NCBI GenBank assembly: GCA_019234295.1
Contig: JAFALK010000094.1
Coordinates: 1-63,556, forward strand
Source: Roseateles sp.
GTDB lineage: Bacteria; Pseudomonadota; Gammaproteobacteria; Burkholderiales; Burkholderiaceae_C
Length of the DNA stretch: 63,556 bases
Direction of reading: 5' to 3'
A model generated the notes under the pieces. The model did no database searches, was not told where the DNA came from, and worked only from the letters and a program-made list of their open reading frames with translations. The position numbers were made by a program, and so were the translations under genes. Shown here in pieces: positions 27,327 to 37,772 of the stretch. How positions within the stretch are numbered: the first letter of the stretch is position 1; every line of letters starts with the position of its first letter.

Positions 27327-30293
27327 TCAAGCGGCGTCGAAAGGCAGCTTGATCTGGCTCAGGTCCTTGCGCGTTTCAACCAGGACCAGCGGGCCTTCGT
27401 CGACCACGACCGCAGGCGGGCGTTCGCGCGCCACGTGCACGGGCTTGGGCTCGGCGGCGATGGCGGCCTGGACGGCAGCGACCTTGTCGGCGTCGGAGTT
27501 CACCCACTGCAGGCCGGCCGTTTCGGCGACCGTGTTCAGGTCGGCCACGGGCAGCACGAAGGGCTCAACGACGATGGGCGCGGCAGCCTGGGGTGGCACG
27601 ACGGCCGGCTCGGCGGCAGGAGCAGCGGCATGAGCGGCGGAATGAGCAGCGGCATGAGCGGCGGTGGCCATTTCCACCGATTCAATCGGCTGGGTGGCGA
27701 CGTCGGCTTGCGCATCGATCTGGCCATCGGCGGCCTCCGGCGTACCGTCTTCACGGCGCTCGCGGCGGTAGCGGTCGCGGCGCCCGCGGCCACGCTTCTC
27801 GCGGCCATGGCCTTCGCCAGCGTCGTCACCTTCGCCCGCGGGCTGAGCTTCAGCAGCTTCGTCAGCGGCAACGGCCACTTCCTCAGTGTCGACCTTGGTT
27901 TCCTCGTCTTGCTGCGGGGCGCCTTCGTCGCGACCACGGCCACCGCGGCGGCGGCGGCGGTTGCGACCCTGGCGCTCTTCGGTCGTGGCCTCGGTGGAAG
28001 CCTCGTGACCGGCGGGCTCGATGGCCTCGGCCTGCGTATCAACGAAGGCCGGCGGTGCTTCGTGCACGGCGTTCAGGTCGAGTGCGGCTTGCGGCGCGGC
28101 CTCGGGTTGACGTTCACGGCGGCGGCCTTCACCACGTTCGCCACGTTCGCCGCGTTCGCCGCGTTCACCACGCTCGCCACGATCGCCACGATCGCGACGC
28201 GGCTGCTGCTGCTCGCCACGGCCTTCCGTTGTCTCGGGCTTGGCGTCCTGACGCTGTTCGCCACGCTGTTCGCCACGCTGGCGGCGCTGGTCGCGCTGGC
28301 CCTCGCCGCGGGCCTCTTGAGGCTTCTCGCTACGCTGGCCTTCGCGCCCACCTTCACGACCACCCTCGCGTCCGCCTTCACGTCCGCCTTCACGCTTGGC
28401 GTTGCGCTCACCGCGCTCACTGCGTTCACCGCGCTCACTGCGTTCACCACGTTCGCCACGGCCACCACGGCGGCCGCCGTCGCGGCCACCGTCACGGCCT
28501 TCGCGCTTCTTCTCGGCGGGCTTGGCTTCCACGGGAGCCGGCGCGGGCGCGGGCGCGGCGCCGCCGAACAGACTCTTGATCCAGGCGAAGAAGCCGCCGC
28601 CAGCCGGCGCGGGTGCCGGTGCGGCCACCGGGGCGGCAGCCTTGACGGGCTCGGGCTTCGGGGGCGCAATCGGAGCGGGCTGCTCGGGCAGGATGCCCTT
28701 GATGACGGGCTCCTGCTTGTTCTTCTTCTCGCTGCCCTGACCGTCGCTGCGCCGGGTGATGCCGACCTCGTCCGTCGGCTCCTCGATCATCGTGTAGCTG
28801 GCCTGGAGGTTGTCCAGGCGCGGATCGTCGTGGCGCAGACGTTCGAGCTTGTAGTTGGGCGTCTCGAGATGCTTGTTGGGCACCAGCAGCACGGTCACGC
28901 GCTGCTTCATCTCGATCTTGGTGATCTCGGTGCGCTTTTCGTTGAGCAGGAAGCTGGTCACTTCCACCGGCACCTGTACGTGCACGGCGGCGGTGTTGTC
29001 CTTCATGGCCTCTTCCTGGACCATGCGCAGGATCTGCAGCGCGCTCGACTCGGTGTCGCGGATGTGGCCGGTGCCGTTGCAGCGCGGGCAGGTGATGTGG
29101 TTGCCTTCGCTGAGCGCCGGGCGTAGACGCTGGCGCGAGAGCTCCAGCAGGCCGAACTTGCTGATGGAGGCGAACTGCACCCGCGCGCGATCGTTGCGCA
29201 GTGCGTCGCGCAGGCGTTGCTCGACCTCGCGGCGGTTCTTCGACTCTTCCATGTCGATGAAGTCCACGACGATCAGGCCGCCGAGGTCGCGCAGACGCAT
29301 CTGGCGGGCGATCTCGTCGGCCGCCTCGAGGTTGGTGCGGGTCGCGGTTTCCTCGATGTCTCCGCCGCGAGTGGCGCGGGCAGAGTTCACGTCCACGGAA
29401 ACGAGCGCCTCGGTGTGGTCGATCACGATGGCGCCGCCCGAGGGCAGGTTGACCGTGCGGCTGTGGGCCGTCTCGATCTGGTGCTCGATCTGGAAGCGGC
29501 TGAACAGCGGCGCGTCGTCGCGGTAGCGCTTCACGCGATGGCCCTGGTCGGGCATCACGTGGTTCATGAACTGGTGGGCCTGTTCGAACAGGTCGTCCGT
29601 GTCGATCAGGATCTCGCCGATGTCGGCGGTGAAGTAGTCGCGGATCGCGCGGATCACGAGCGACGACTCCTGGTAGATCAGGTAGGCGCCCTTGCCGCCC
29701 TTGGACGCATCGTCGATGGCCGTCCAGAGCTTGAGCATGTAGTTCAGGTCCCACTGCAGCTCCGCGGCCGAGCGGCCGATGCCGGCCGTGCGGGCGATCA
29801 GGCTCATCCCCTTCGGATATTCGAGCTGGTCGAGGTTCTCCTTGAGCTCCTCGCGGTCCTCGCCCTCGATGCGGCGCGAGACACCGCCGCCGCGCGGGTT
29901 GTTGGGCATCAGCACGAGGTAGCGGCCGGCCAGGGAGATGAAGGTGGTCAGGGCGGCGCCCTTGTTGCCACGCTCTTCCTTCTCGACCTGGACCAGGAGC
30001 TCCTGGCCTTCCTTGATCGCGTCCTTGATGGTCGCGTTCTTGACGTCCGTGCCTTCGCGGAAGAACTGGCGCGAGATTTCCTTGAAGGGCAGGAAGCCGT
30101 GGCGGTCTTCGCCGTAGTCCACGAAGCAGGCTTCCAGGGACGGCTCGACGCGCGTCACGACGGCCTTGTAGATATTGCCCTTGCGCTGCTCGCGGCCTTC
30201 GATCTCGGTTTCGAAGTCCAGCAGCTTCTGGCCATCAACGATGGCGAGGCGACGCTCTTCCTGCTGCGTCGCATTGATCAGCATGCGTTTCAT
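27327..30293 (-). CDS. rne: Ribonuclease E
   Basis: 988 residues from the ATG at 30293, preceded by a clear Shine-Dalgarno (GTGAGGAG). [20 protein letters not shown] starts the catalytic half; the S1 domain is at about 37-118; the catalytic aspartates lie in [13 protein letters not shown] and VDFIDM; the zinc-link CPRCNGTGH is near 402-410. The C-terminal half (about 510-988) is disordered and highly charged, with RGE, GGRE and RGERSERGE repeats (about 595-730) that would bind RNA. Such regions scaffold the RNA degradosome. It initiates mRNA decay and processes 9S/16S rRNA. The leader holds two strong hairpins. Confidence 0.96.
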   Translation of the reverse strand: MKRMLINATQQEERRLAIVDGQKLLDFETEIEGREQRKGNIYKAVVTRVEPSLEACFVDYGEDRHGFLPFKEISRQFFREGTDVKNATIKDAIKEGQELLVQVEKEERGNKGAALTTFISLAGRYLVLMPNNPRGGGVSRRIEGEDREELKENLDQLEYPKGMSLIARTAGIGRSAAELQWDLNYMLKLWTAIDDASKGGKGAYLIYQESSLVIRAIRDYFTADIGEILIDTDDLFEQAHQFMNHVMPDQGHRVKRYRDDAPLFSRFQIEHQIETAHSRTVNLPSGGAIVIDHTEALVSVDVNSARATRGGDIEETATRTNLEAADEIARQMRLRDLGGLIVVDFIDMEESKNRREVEQRLRDALRNDRARVQFASISKFGLLELSRQRLRPALSEGNHITCPRCNGTGHIRDTESSALQILRMVQEEAMKDNTAAVHVQVPVEVTSFLLNEKRTEITKIEMKQRVTVLLVPNKHLETPNYKLERLRHDDPRLDNLQASYTMIEEPTDEVGITRRSDGQGSEKKNKQEPVIKGILPEQPAPIAPPKPEPVKAAAPVAAPAPAPAGGGFFAWIKSLFGGAAPAPAPAPVEAKPAEKKREGRDGGRDGGRRGGRGERGERSERGERSERGERNAKREGGREGGREGGREGGREGQRSEKPQEARGEGQRDQRRQRGEQRGEQRQDAKPETTEGRGEQQQPRRDRGDRGERGERGERGERGERGEGRRRERQPEAAPQAALDLNAVHEAPPAFVDTQAEAIEPAGHEASTEATTEERQGRNRRRRRGGRGRDEGAPQQDEETKVDTEEVAVAADEAAEAQPAGEGDDAGEGHGREKRGRGRRDRYRRERREDGTPEAADGQIDAQADVATQPIESVEMATAAHAAAHSAAHAAAPAAEPAVVPPQAAAPIVVEPFVLPVADLNTVAETAGLQWVNSDADKVAAVQAAIAAEPKPVHVARERPPAVVVDEGPLVLVETRKDLSQIKLPFDAA

Positions 30294-30859
30294 CAATCAC
30301 TCCTCACGTGCAATGGCTTGCACGACCAAACATTTGCTCGATGCACGAGCAACGGAGGAGAACCGAGGAAGGAATCGCCCTGGACTGAAGCCTTGATCGG
30401 TAGACGATCGGTGCTTCAGCGTTGGCGCGTGCGACCAAGCAGCGTGGGCAGGATTCCGGACTCCCCGACGCGCTCTTGGCACGGCCGGACCACGGCCTGG
30501 CGGCGATGCGCGCGCCAGGCGGTGGTGGTGGGGGAGAGTTGGGGAATCATCCGCGTGGACTGGCTGGACGCTGGCTCAAGACGCCGGCGAGGCATCTTCA
30601 ACCATGAAACCTTGTTCTTTGGGCCCGCTCGCCGAATCGAAAAGAATCGCGGCGCGCGAGGCATGGTTCTGTCTACATTGCTCTGCCGCGCAAACCGCAA
30701 GACCGCCAGGTCACTTGGGGACAGGGCCCGCCTTGCGAGGGATGCGCGTTGCATCACCTATGACGCGGCTCTTGCCGCGCCCGACCCCTGCACCTGCCGC
30801 GTTCATCCCGGGCTCACCCGGTAAAATCTGAAAAATCAAACACTTACGGCGCAAAGGTA
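30294..30859. promoter_or_regulatory. Divergent rne-rluC control region with rne leader hairpins
   Basis: This 566-base gap has no convincing gene. Reading the minus strand towards rne, two stem-loops stand out. One is CTGAAGC...GCTTCAG with an inner GATCG/CGATC (30385-30419; about 15 bp with one mismatch and two G-U pairs). The other is a perfect TTGCTCG/CGAGCAA hairpin (30334-30352), 41 bases before the rne start. In E. coli, rne is autoregulated through hairpins in a long 5' leader, so the same may hold here (inference). On the plus strand TAAAAT at 30822-30827 may be the rluC -10. Confidence 0.5.
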
Positions 30860-31867
30860 GTGAGCAACATTATAGGGGCGAAAGCACGGGCGCCAGCCGC
30901 ACCAAAAGGTGAGGGATTGCCCATTGCGGCCCCGGAAAAACCCCAGGTTCGCCACGTCGAAGTGGACGAAGGCTCGGCCGGCCAGCGCCTGGACAACTTC
31001 TTGCTGCGCGAGCTCAAGGGCGTTCCCAAGACCCATGTGTACCGGGTGATTCGGGCGGGAGAGGTGCGAGTCAACAAGGGCCGGGCCCAGGCCGACACGC
31101 GGCTCGAACTGGGTGACGTGGTGCGCGTGCCGCCCGTGCGGGTGGCGGCCAAGCCAGAGCAGCCAGCGGCGCCGGCACGCGAGTTCCCGGTGGTTTTTGA
31201 AGACGAGCATGTGCTCGTCATCGACAAGCCGGCCGGTGTGGCGGTGCACGGCGGCTCGGGCGTGAGCTACGGCGTCATCGAGGCGCTGCGCCGCGCGCGG
31301 CCCACGGCCAAGTTCCTCGAACTCGTGCACCGGCTCGATAAGGAGACCTCGGGGCTCTTGATGATCGCCAAGAAGCGCAGCGCCCTCGTGGCCCTGCAGG
31401 ACCAGCTCCGCGACCGTGAGACCGGCAAGACCTACGCCGCCCTCGTTTGGGGCGATTGGCCGGTCAAGCTCAAGGTGGTCGATGTGCCGCTGGTCAAGTT
31501 CGTGGGCCGCGACGGCGAGCGCTGGGTGCGCCCCGGCACGGCCGGCGAGGAGGAGGCCAAGCGCTCGATCAGCCTTGTCAAGATCGTGCGCAAGCTGCCC
31601 GGCTACAGCCTGCTCGACGTGACCATCAAGACCGGCCGCACGCACCAGATCCGCGTCCACCTGCAGCAGGCCGGGCATGCCATCGTTGGCGACCCCAAGT
31701 ACGGCGACTTCGAGCGCAACCGGGAGCTGGCGCGCGGCGCGCTCAAGTTCGATCGCATGTTCCTGCACGCGCGGCGCCTGCAGTTCCAGCATCCGGCCAG
31801 CGGCGAGACGGTGGTCTGCGAGGCGCCCCTGCCGCCCGAGTGCGAGAAGCTGGTGCAGGCGCAATGA
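30860..31867 (+). CDS. rluC: 23S rRNA pseudouridine synthase RluC (RluA family)
   Basis: 335 residues using the GTG at 30860. An S4 RNA-binding domain spans about 37-95 (AGQRLDNFLLRELKGVPK and VYRVIRAGEVRVNKGRA). The catalytic domain contains HRLDKETSG with the nucleophile Asp near residue 160, and GRTHQIRVHL near 258. RluC modifies U955, U2504 and U2580 in E. coli 23S rRNA. The gene begins next to the rne control region, an arrangement shared with E. coli, and overlaps the HAD gene by four bases. Confidence 0.93.
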   Translation: MSNIIGAKARAPAAPKGEGLPIAAPEKPQVRHVEVDEGSAGQRLDNFLLRELKGVPKTHVYRVIRAGEVRVNKGRAQADTRLELGDVVRVPPVRVAAKPEQPAAPAREFPVVFEDEHVLVIDKPAGVAVHGGSGVSYGVIEALRRARPTAKFLELVHRLDKETSGLLMIAKKRSALVALQDQLRDRETGKTYAALVWGDWPVKLKVVDVPLVKFVGRDGERWVRPGTAGEEEAKRSISLVKIVRKLPGYSLLDVTIKTGRTHQIRVHLQQAGHAIVGDPKYGDFERNRELARGALKFDRMFLHARRLQFQHPASGETVVCEAPLPPECEKLVQAQ

Positions 31868-32514
31868 ACTTCGAGCTGATCGCCTTCGACTGGGACGGCA
31901 CCCTGGCCGACTCCACCGGCCTCATCACGCGCTGCATCCAGGCCGCTGCCGTGGACCTGGGCGAGCCCCGGCCCAGCGACGAGGATGCGGCCTACGTGAT
32001 CGGCATGGAGCTGCATGCGGCCCTGTTGCACGCCGTGCCCAGCTTGCCGCTGCAGCGGCATGCGGAGCTGTCGCTGCGCTTTCGCCATCACTACCTGGCC
32101 CAGAAGGACGAGGTGGAGCTTTTCCCTGGCACGCTGGAGATGCTCGCCGCACTCAAGCAGCGCCATCACTGGCTCAGTGTGGCCACGGGCAAGAACCGGC
32201 GCGGGCTGACGGACTCGGTGCAGCGCGCGGGCCTGGTCGGCCTGTTTGACGGCAGCCGCACGGCCGACGAGACCGCCGGCAAGCCCAGCCCGCAGATGCT
32301 CTTGGAGCTGATGCGCGAGTTCGGAGCCGAGCCCGAACGCACGCTGATGATTGGCGACACCACCCACGACCTGCAGATGGCCGTCAACGCCGGATGCCCC
32401 TGCGTCGGCGTGAGCTTTGGCGCCCATGATCACGAGTCCTTTGCCGAGTACCGGCCGCTCTTCGTCGCCCATTCGACGGCCGAGCTGCACGGCTGGCTGC
32501 TGGAGCACGCTTGA
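31864..32514 (+). CDS. HAD-family hydrolase, phosphoglycolate phosphatase-like
   Basis: 216 residues. Motif I FDWDGTLADS (8-17) has both catalytic aspartates, motif II is VATGKNRRG, the motif III Lys is in GKPSPQMLLE, and motif IV is IGDTTHDLQMA. A helical cap lies between motifs I and II. It is similar to Gph and to the HAD protein that regularly follows rluC in betaproteobacteria. The substrate is unknown; phosphoglycolate or other small sugar phosphates are plausible. Coupled to rluC (ATGA) and to the Rieske gene (TGATG). Confidence 0.88.
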   Translation: MNFELIAFDWDGTLADSTGLITRCIQAAAVDLGEPRPSDEDAAYVIGMELHAALLHAVPSLPLQRHAELSLRFRHHYLAQKDEVELFPGTLEMLAALKQRHHWLSVATGKNRRGLTDSVQRAGLVGLFDGSRTADETAGKPSPQMLLELMREFGAEPERTLMIGDTTHDLQMAVNAGCPCVGVSFGAHDHESFAEYRPLFVAHSTAELHGWLLEHA

Positions 32515-32897
32515 TGGATGTCCGCGAGGATCAACCCCTGCACCTGTGCGCCTCCGAAGCGCTCGAGGAACGCGGCAAGGCCGTCAGCTTCGAGGTGCTG
32601 CAATGGCGGCGCCCCGAGCGCGCCTTTGCCCTTCGCTTTGACGGCGAGGTCCACGCCTATCTGAACCGCTGCGCCCATGTGCCGACCGAGATGGACTGGC
32701 AGGAGGGTGAGTTCCTCGACGGCGAGAAGCGCTACATCATCTGCAGCATCCACGGCGCGACCTACGACCCGCGCACCGGCCGCTGCGTGATGGGCATGTG
32801 CGGCCGCATGGGCCTGACCAAGATCCGCGTGGAAGAGCGCGACGGTCAGGTGTATTGGTATCCTTCCCGCGACACGCGCCCCGCATTCGAAGACTGA
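32514..32897 (+). CDS. Rieske [2Fe-2S] domain protein
   Basis: 127 residues. The cluster ligands are all present: Cys53-Ala-His55 (NRCAHVPTEMDWQEG) and Cys77-Ser-Ile-His80 (IICSIHGATYDPRTG). It is a single-domain soluble Rieske protein like a ferredoxin component, without membrane anchor. It lies between the HAD and S49 peptidase genes, overlapping the former by one base; this trio after rluC is common in Burkholderiales. The electron-transfer partner is not evident. Confidence 0.88.
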   Translation: MDVREDQPLHLCASEALEERGKAVSFEVLQWRRPERAFALRFDGEVHAYLNRCAHVPTEMDWQEGEFLDGEKRYIICSIHGATYDPRTGRCVMGMCGRMGLTKIRVEERDGQVYWYPSRDTRPAFED

Positions 32898-32907
32898 AGT
32901 CCACATC

Positions 32908-33903
<996 letters not shown>

Positions 33904-34039
33904 GGCGGGGGGGCGGCCATGGCGCCGGCCGCGATGAATAGGAACGCTTCGCATGCAGAGTGAGCGGGCGCGGGATTGGCGTGCGCAGCGCGCAGCGCCC
34001 GCGCACAATGCCCCGCGGTCATGTTCATGAGGAGATGCC

Positions 34040-34516
34040 ATGAAGGGCGACGCCAAGGTCATCGAATATCTGAACGCCCAGCTCAAGAACGAGCTCACGG
34101 CCGTCAACCAGTACTTTCTACACGCGCGCATGCTCAAGAACTGGGGCCTGGAGAAGCTTGGCAAGCACGAGTATGAGGAATCCATTGAGGAGATGAAGCA
34201 CGCCGACAAGCTGATCGAGCGCGTGCTCGTCCTCGAAGGCCTGCCCAATCTGCAAGATCTCGGCAAGCTGTTCATTGGCGAGAACGCCGTCGAGACCCTG
34301 CACTGCGACCTGCGCCTCGAGATGGCCTCGCACCCGCTGCTCAAGGAAGCCATCGCCTATTGCGAAAGCGTGCGCGACTACGTCTCGCGCGAGATCCTCG
34401 AAGACATCCTCAGCGACACCGAGGATCACATCGACCACCTGGAAACTCAGATCGACCTCGTGGCCCAGCTGGGCGAGCAGAACTGGCTCCAGCTCCAGGT
34501 CGGCGAGCCCTCCTGA
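34040..34516 (+). CDS. bfr: Bacterioferritin
   Basis: 158 residues. The ferroxidase ligands are in place: Glu18 ([17 protein letters not shown]), Glu51 and His54 ([12 protein letters not shown]), Glu94, Glu127 and His130 ([10 protein letters not shown]); Met52 is the haem ligand. It forms a 24-mer iron store. A good Shine-Dalgarno (GAGGAG) precedes the start. bfd, its reductase partner, follows 112 bases on with its own promoter. Confidence 0.96.
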   Translation: MKGDAKVIEYLNAQLKNELTAVNQYFLHARMLKNWGLEKLGKHEYEESIEEMKHADKLIERVLVLEGLPNLQDLGKLFIGENAVETLHCDLRLEMASHPLLKEAIAYCESVRDYVSREILEDILSDTEDHIDHLETQIDLVAQLGEQNWLQLQVGEPS

Positions 34517-34557
34517 GGTCCAATTCCGGCAGGAATTGGCGCTGGGCGAGGGTGGTC

Positions 34558-34599
34558 AATGCGAACATGATTGAGAAACGTTCGCATTTGCGTTAATAT
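34558..34599 (+). promoter_or_regulatory. bfd promoter with overlapping palindrome (possible Fur site)
   Basis: TTGAGA (34571-34576) and TAATAT (34594-34599) are 17 bases apart, a good sigma-70 promoter ending 29 bases before the bfd start. The perfect inverted repeat AATGCGAAC (34558-34566) / GTTCGCATT (34580-34588) straddles the -35 and spacer. Fur control of bfd is known in E. coli; this sequence only partly matches the 19-bp Fur box, so the regulator is inferred. Confidence 0.55.
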
Positions 34600-34628
34600 T
34601 CGGATCAGACTTCGTTTCTGGTCCCGCC

Positions 34629-34862
34629 ATGATCGTCTGCCTTTGCCACCGAGTTTCCGACCGCGACATCCGCCGCAGCGTGGAGTCGGGCGTGCGCAAT
34701 TTCGAGGTGCTGCAGGACGAAACGCGCGTGGCCTCGGCCTGCGGCTGCTGCCATGACTGCGCGCGTGAGGTCTTTGACGACGCCATGGCCGGCTGCCCCG
34801 GCCTGTGCCACATCGACGATGCCGGCCGGCCGCGCAAGACCATCGCCCTGACCCCCGCCTGA
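34629..34862 (+). CDS. bfd: Bacterioferritin-associated ferredoxin
   Basis: 77 residues. MIVCLCHRVSDRDIRRSVES carries the first two cluster cysteines (Cys4, Cys6) and ACGCCHDCAREVF the remaining ones, the BFD-type [2Fe-2S] arrangement. Bfd delivers electrons to the bacterioferritin haem to release stored iron. The C-terminus is slightly longer than in E. coli. It lies after bfr but has its own promoter, which fits opposite regulation of storage and release. Confidence 0.93.
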   Translation: MIVCLCHRVSDRDIRRSVESGVRNFEVLQDETRVASACGCCHDCAREVFDDAMAGCPGLCHIDDAGRPRKTIALTPA

Positions 34863-34902
34863 TCTTCGATACTGGGCGCCCCTCGTGATGAGACGGCGGC
34901 CC

Positions 34903-36525
34903 ATGAATCGCTTCGACTGGCAGACCGAGTACCCCAGCGTCCGCGCGCCCTTGTTCGCGCGCAACATCGTTTCCACCTCGCACCCGCTCGCGGCCCAGGC
35001 CGGGCTGCGGATGATGGCCGCGGGCGGCAACGCCGTCGATGCGGCCGTCGCTGCAGCCGCTTGCATGACGCTGGTCGAGCCCTGCTCCAACGGCCTGGGG
35101 TCTGACGCCTTCGCCATCCTCTGGGACGGCAGCGCCTTGCACGGCCTCAATGCCTCAGGGCCGGCGCCGGCAGCCTGGTCGCCTGAGTACTTCCGCAAGT
35201 CCTACGGTGCCGACGCCAAGACCCCGCCCCAGCGGGGCTGGGGTTCGGTGACCGTGCCCGGCGCCGTGGCTGGCTGGGCTGCCTTGAGCGAGCGCTTCGG
35301 CAAGCTGCCCTTTGCCGAGCTGCTCGCGCCGGCCATCGAGATCGCCGAGCGCGGCTACGCCGTGCCCGTGATCGTGCAGCGCAAATGGGCCATGGCGGCG
35401 GCCTTGCCCGGCCTGACCGGCCAGCCTGGCTTTGCGCAGGCCTTCCTGCCGCGCGGCCGGGCGCCTGAGGTGAGCGAGCTCTTTCGCTTTCCCGATGCTG
35501 CGCGCTCGCTGCGCCTGATTGCCTCGACGCGCGGGGAGGCCTTCTATCGCGGCGAAATCGCCGAGGCGATCGCCGCTTTCGCCCGAAGCACCGGCGGCGC
35601 GATCACGGCCGCTGACCTGGCCGCCTATACGCCGCAATGGGTGGGCACGATCTCCTGCGAGCACGCCGGCTACCAGTTGCACGAGATTCCGCCCAACGGA
35701 CAGGGCATCGCGGCACTGATTGCTCTGGGCATCCTGCGGCAGCTGGACTACCAGCGCCACCCCGTCGACAGCGCGGCCGCCCAGCACCTGCAGATCGAGG
35801 CCATGAAGCTCGCGTTCTCCGACACCTATCGCTACGTCGCCGATCCGCGCAGCATGACCGTCAAGATGGCCGAGCTGCTGGACCCGGCTTACCACGCTGA
35901 ACGTGCCCGACTTGTGGACCCGCGGCGCGCACAGGATTTCGCCTGCGGCAACCCGGTCAAGGGTGGCACGATCTACCTCACGGCGGCAGACGAGAGCGGC
36001 ATGATGGTGAGCTTCATTCAGAGCAACTACATGGGCTTTGGCTCGGGCCTGGTGGTGCCGGGCTACGGCATTTCGCTGCAAAACCGCGGTCATTGCTTCA
36101 CGCTCGAGGACGGTCACGCCAACCAGGTGGCGCCCGGCAAGAAGCCCTTTCACACCATCATTCCGGCCTTTTTGACGCGCGAGGGCGCGCCCCAGATGAG
36201 CTTCGGCGTGATGGGCGGCAATATGCAGCCGCAGGGACACCTGCAGACGCTGGTGCGCATGCTCGACTACGGCCAGCAGCCGCAGGCTGCCTGCGACGCG
36301 CCGCGCTGGCGCTTCAACGAAGGCCGTTCGATCAATGTCGAGCCGCACATGCCCCCCGAAACCATCGAGGGTCTGCGCAGCCTGGGCCACCAGATCGGCG
36401 ACATCCACGACAGCTACCAGGACTTTGGGGCCGGCCAGTTCATCTGGCGACTCGGCGACCCTGCCGTCGATGGCTATGTGGCTGCCAGTGATCCGCGGCG
36501 AGATGGCGCGGCGGTGGGCTTTTAG
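34903..36525 (+). CDS. Gamma-glutamyltransferase family protein (YwrD-like)
   Basis: 540 residues from the ATG at 34903. No signal peptide, so probably cytoplasmic. LMMAAGGNAVDAAVAAAACM-type N-terminal sequence (MMAAGGNAVDAAVAAAACMT), then the autocleavage site with nucleophile Thr356 in VKGGTIYLTAADESGMMVSF, then SNYMGFGSGLVVPGYGISLQ and the GG pair in MGGNMQPQGH. These Ntn hydrolases cleave gamma-glutamyl or acyl amide bonds; members without signal peptides have varied substrates, so glutathione is not assured. Last clearly core gene before the accessory region. Confidence 0.88.
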   Translation: MNRFDWQTEYPSVRAPLFARNIVSTSHPLAAQAGLRMMAAGGNAVDAAVAAAACMTLVEPCSNGLGSDAFAILWDGSALHGLNASGPAPAAWSPEYFRKSYGADAKTPPQRGWGSVTVPGAVAGWAALSERFGKLPFAELLAPAIEIAERGYAVPVIVQRKWAMAAALPGLTGQPGFAQAFLPRGRAPEVSELFRFPDAARSLRLIASTRGEAFYRGEIAEAIAAFARSTGGAITAADLAAYTPQWVGTISCEHAGYQLHEIPPNGQGIAALIALGILRQLDYQRHPVDSAAAQHLQIEAMKLAFSDTYRYVADPRSMTVKMAELLDPAYHAERARLVDPRRAQDFACGNPVKGGTIYLTAADESGMMVSFIQSNYMGFGSGLVVPGYGISLQNRGHCFTLEDGHANQVAPGKKPFHTIIPAFLTREGAPQMSFGVMGGNMQPQGHLQTLVRMLDYGQQPQAACDAPRWRFNEGRSINVEPHMPPETIEGLRSLGHQIGDIHDSYQDFGAGQFIWRLGDPAVDGYVAASDPRRDGAAVGF

Positions 36526-36724
36526 ACAAGATGGCTTCCTGAGCCGAGGTGGCCCGACCGCTGCGAAGCCGTAGCGCGCAGGGCAGGCCCTTGAAAGCCA
36601 CACCATGGCACTCGGCGGATGGTCAATCGGGTCGCTGCGCACTGCGCGCTGCGAGAGCGATGAAGCCAGGGATCGTTCAGGCCGGCTGCTCGCCGCGGCT
36701 TGATCCTTTGGATTGAACCATTCG

Positions 36725-37765
36725 TCAGCGCGTGAAGTCCGGACCGCGTCGGGTGCGCGTGGGAAGCCGCACCGCGTGACGGTCGCGCCCTTCCAGTGCG
36801 TGCGTACTTGGTATCGGTTCGCCAGGCGGTGCTCGCGGCCGATCACGAATTTGCTGCTGCGATGGCTGCAACCGGCGCAACTCCTTCATGAATGTGGAGT
36901 CGCGGACGAAGCCCTGGATGCGCTCGGCGAGTTCCCGGTCCTTCGGCTCTTCGGAGCTGCGAAGAGCCAGCGTGATGTTGGCCCAGGCACGCATGGCCTC
37001 GACCCGGTTTTTCCAATTGGCAATGCCGGACTGGTTTGGCGCACCGGGCTGTTTCAGGAGCGATGGACCCCGGGCCCTGATCTGCCATAGCTGCTCGGGT
37101 CGGTGAGACACTCCGCGGACGGCTTGCCGGGTCGCTTCAGCTTCGACACCCCATCCGCGCAAACGCTCGGCGAAGGTCTCGCGCCAGCGGTGCAGGTCGG
37201 CCCTGTACGGATGGAGGCGCTTGCCGCTCATCGACTCGGCCCGCACGCACAGGTGGACATGTGGGTTCCCCTGGTGCTCATGCAGGACCATCATGTACCG
37301 GTGGTCTGACAGCTCAGTCTGGGCGAACTCCCTTGCGGCGCAGAGCACGATCTGGGATTCGGTCCCACGTGGCATGGACAGCATCACGTTGAACGCTTCG
37401 CGCCGAGGGCTGGTCTCCTCGATCTTGGAGCCGCCCCAGCGCCATTGTTCGATCAGGTCGCCAAGAGCTTCCTTGCCCTGTGCCACGACGCCGCGGTCGT
37501 CCTCGACGGCGAGCCGGCCGCTCTTGCTGATGTAGCGGAAATGGGCGGCGATGGCGCGCATGCCGCGACCGCCGCCGGCAATCTTGACCATCACCTGTGG
37601 CGCGCGTCGTACCACCGTGGATTCGACGCGGCGGCGGATGACGGCGGCCTTGCGCCGCAGGAGCGTATCGAGGCGGGGCTGAGGACCGGGTTTGACCATG
37701 CGATTGCCGGGATAGAAGAGGCGTTCGCCCCAGGTCACAAGGACTCCGTCGATTTCCGCTCCCAT
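36725..37765 (-). CDS. Relaxase / mobilization nuclease
   Basis: 346 residues. The relaxase motifs are clear: the second-half motif HEHQGNPHVHLCVRA supplies the metal-binding His residues, preceded by NVMLSMPRGTESQ and FRYISKSGRLAVEDD. The C-terminal ~60 residues are Arg/Pro-rich and variable. It would nick oriT and attach covalently to the transferred strand, probably through a Tyr in the N-terminal part (for example HFRYIS). No type IV secretion genes or coupling protein are visible here, so it may be a mobilizable remnant. The accessory gene lies just upstream (eight bases). Confidence 0.85.
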   Translation of the reverse strand: MGAEIDGVLVTWGERLFYPGNRMVKPGPQPRLDTLLRRKAAVIRRRVESTVVRRAPQVMVKIAGGGRGMRAIAAHFRYISKSGRLAVEDDRGVVAQGKEALGDLIEQWRWGGSKIEETSPRREAFNVMLSMPRGTESQIVLCAAREFAQTELSDHRYMMVLHEHQGNPHVHLCVRAESMSGKRLHPYRADLHRWRETFAERLRGWGVEAEATRQAVRGVSHRPEQLWQIRARGPSLLKQPGAPNQSGIANWKNRVEAMRAWANITLALRSSEEPKDRELAERIQGFVRDSTFMKELRRLQPSQQQIRDRPRAPPGEPIPSTHALEGRDRHAVRLPTRTRRGPDFTR

Positions 37766-37772
37766 GCCAGCC

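Noticed and set aside
27435..29126. 563-residue Ala/Thr/Leu-rich open frame on the plus strand
   Set aside because: Complement of the RNase E repeat tail; hydrophobic look is produced by reading Arg/Gly/Glu codons backwards.
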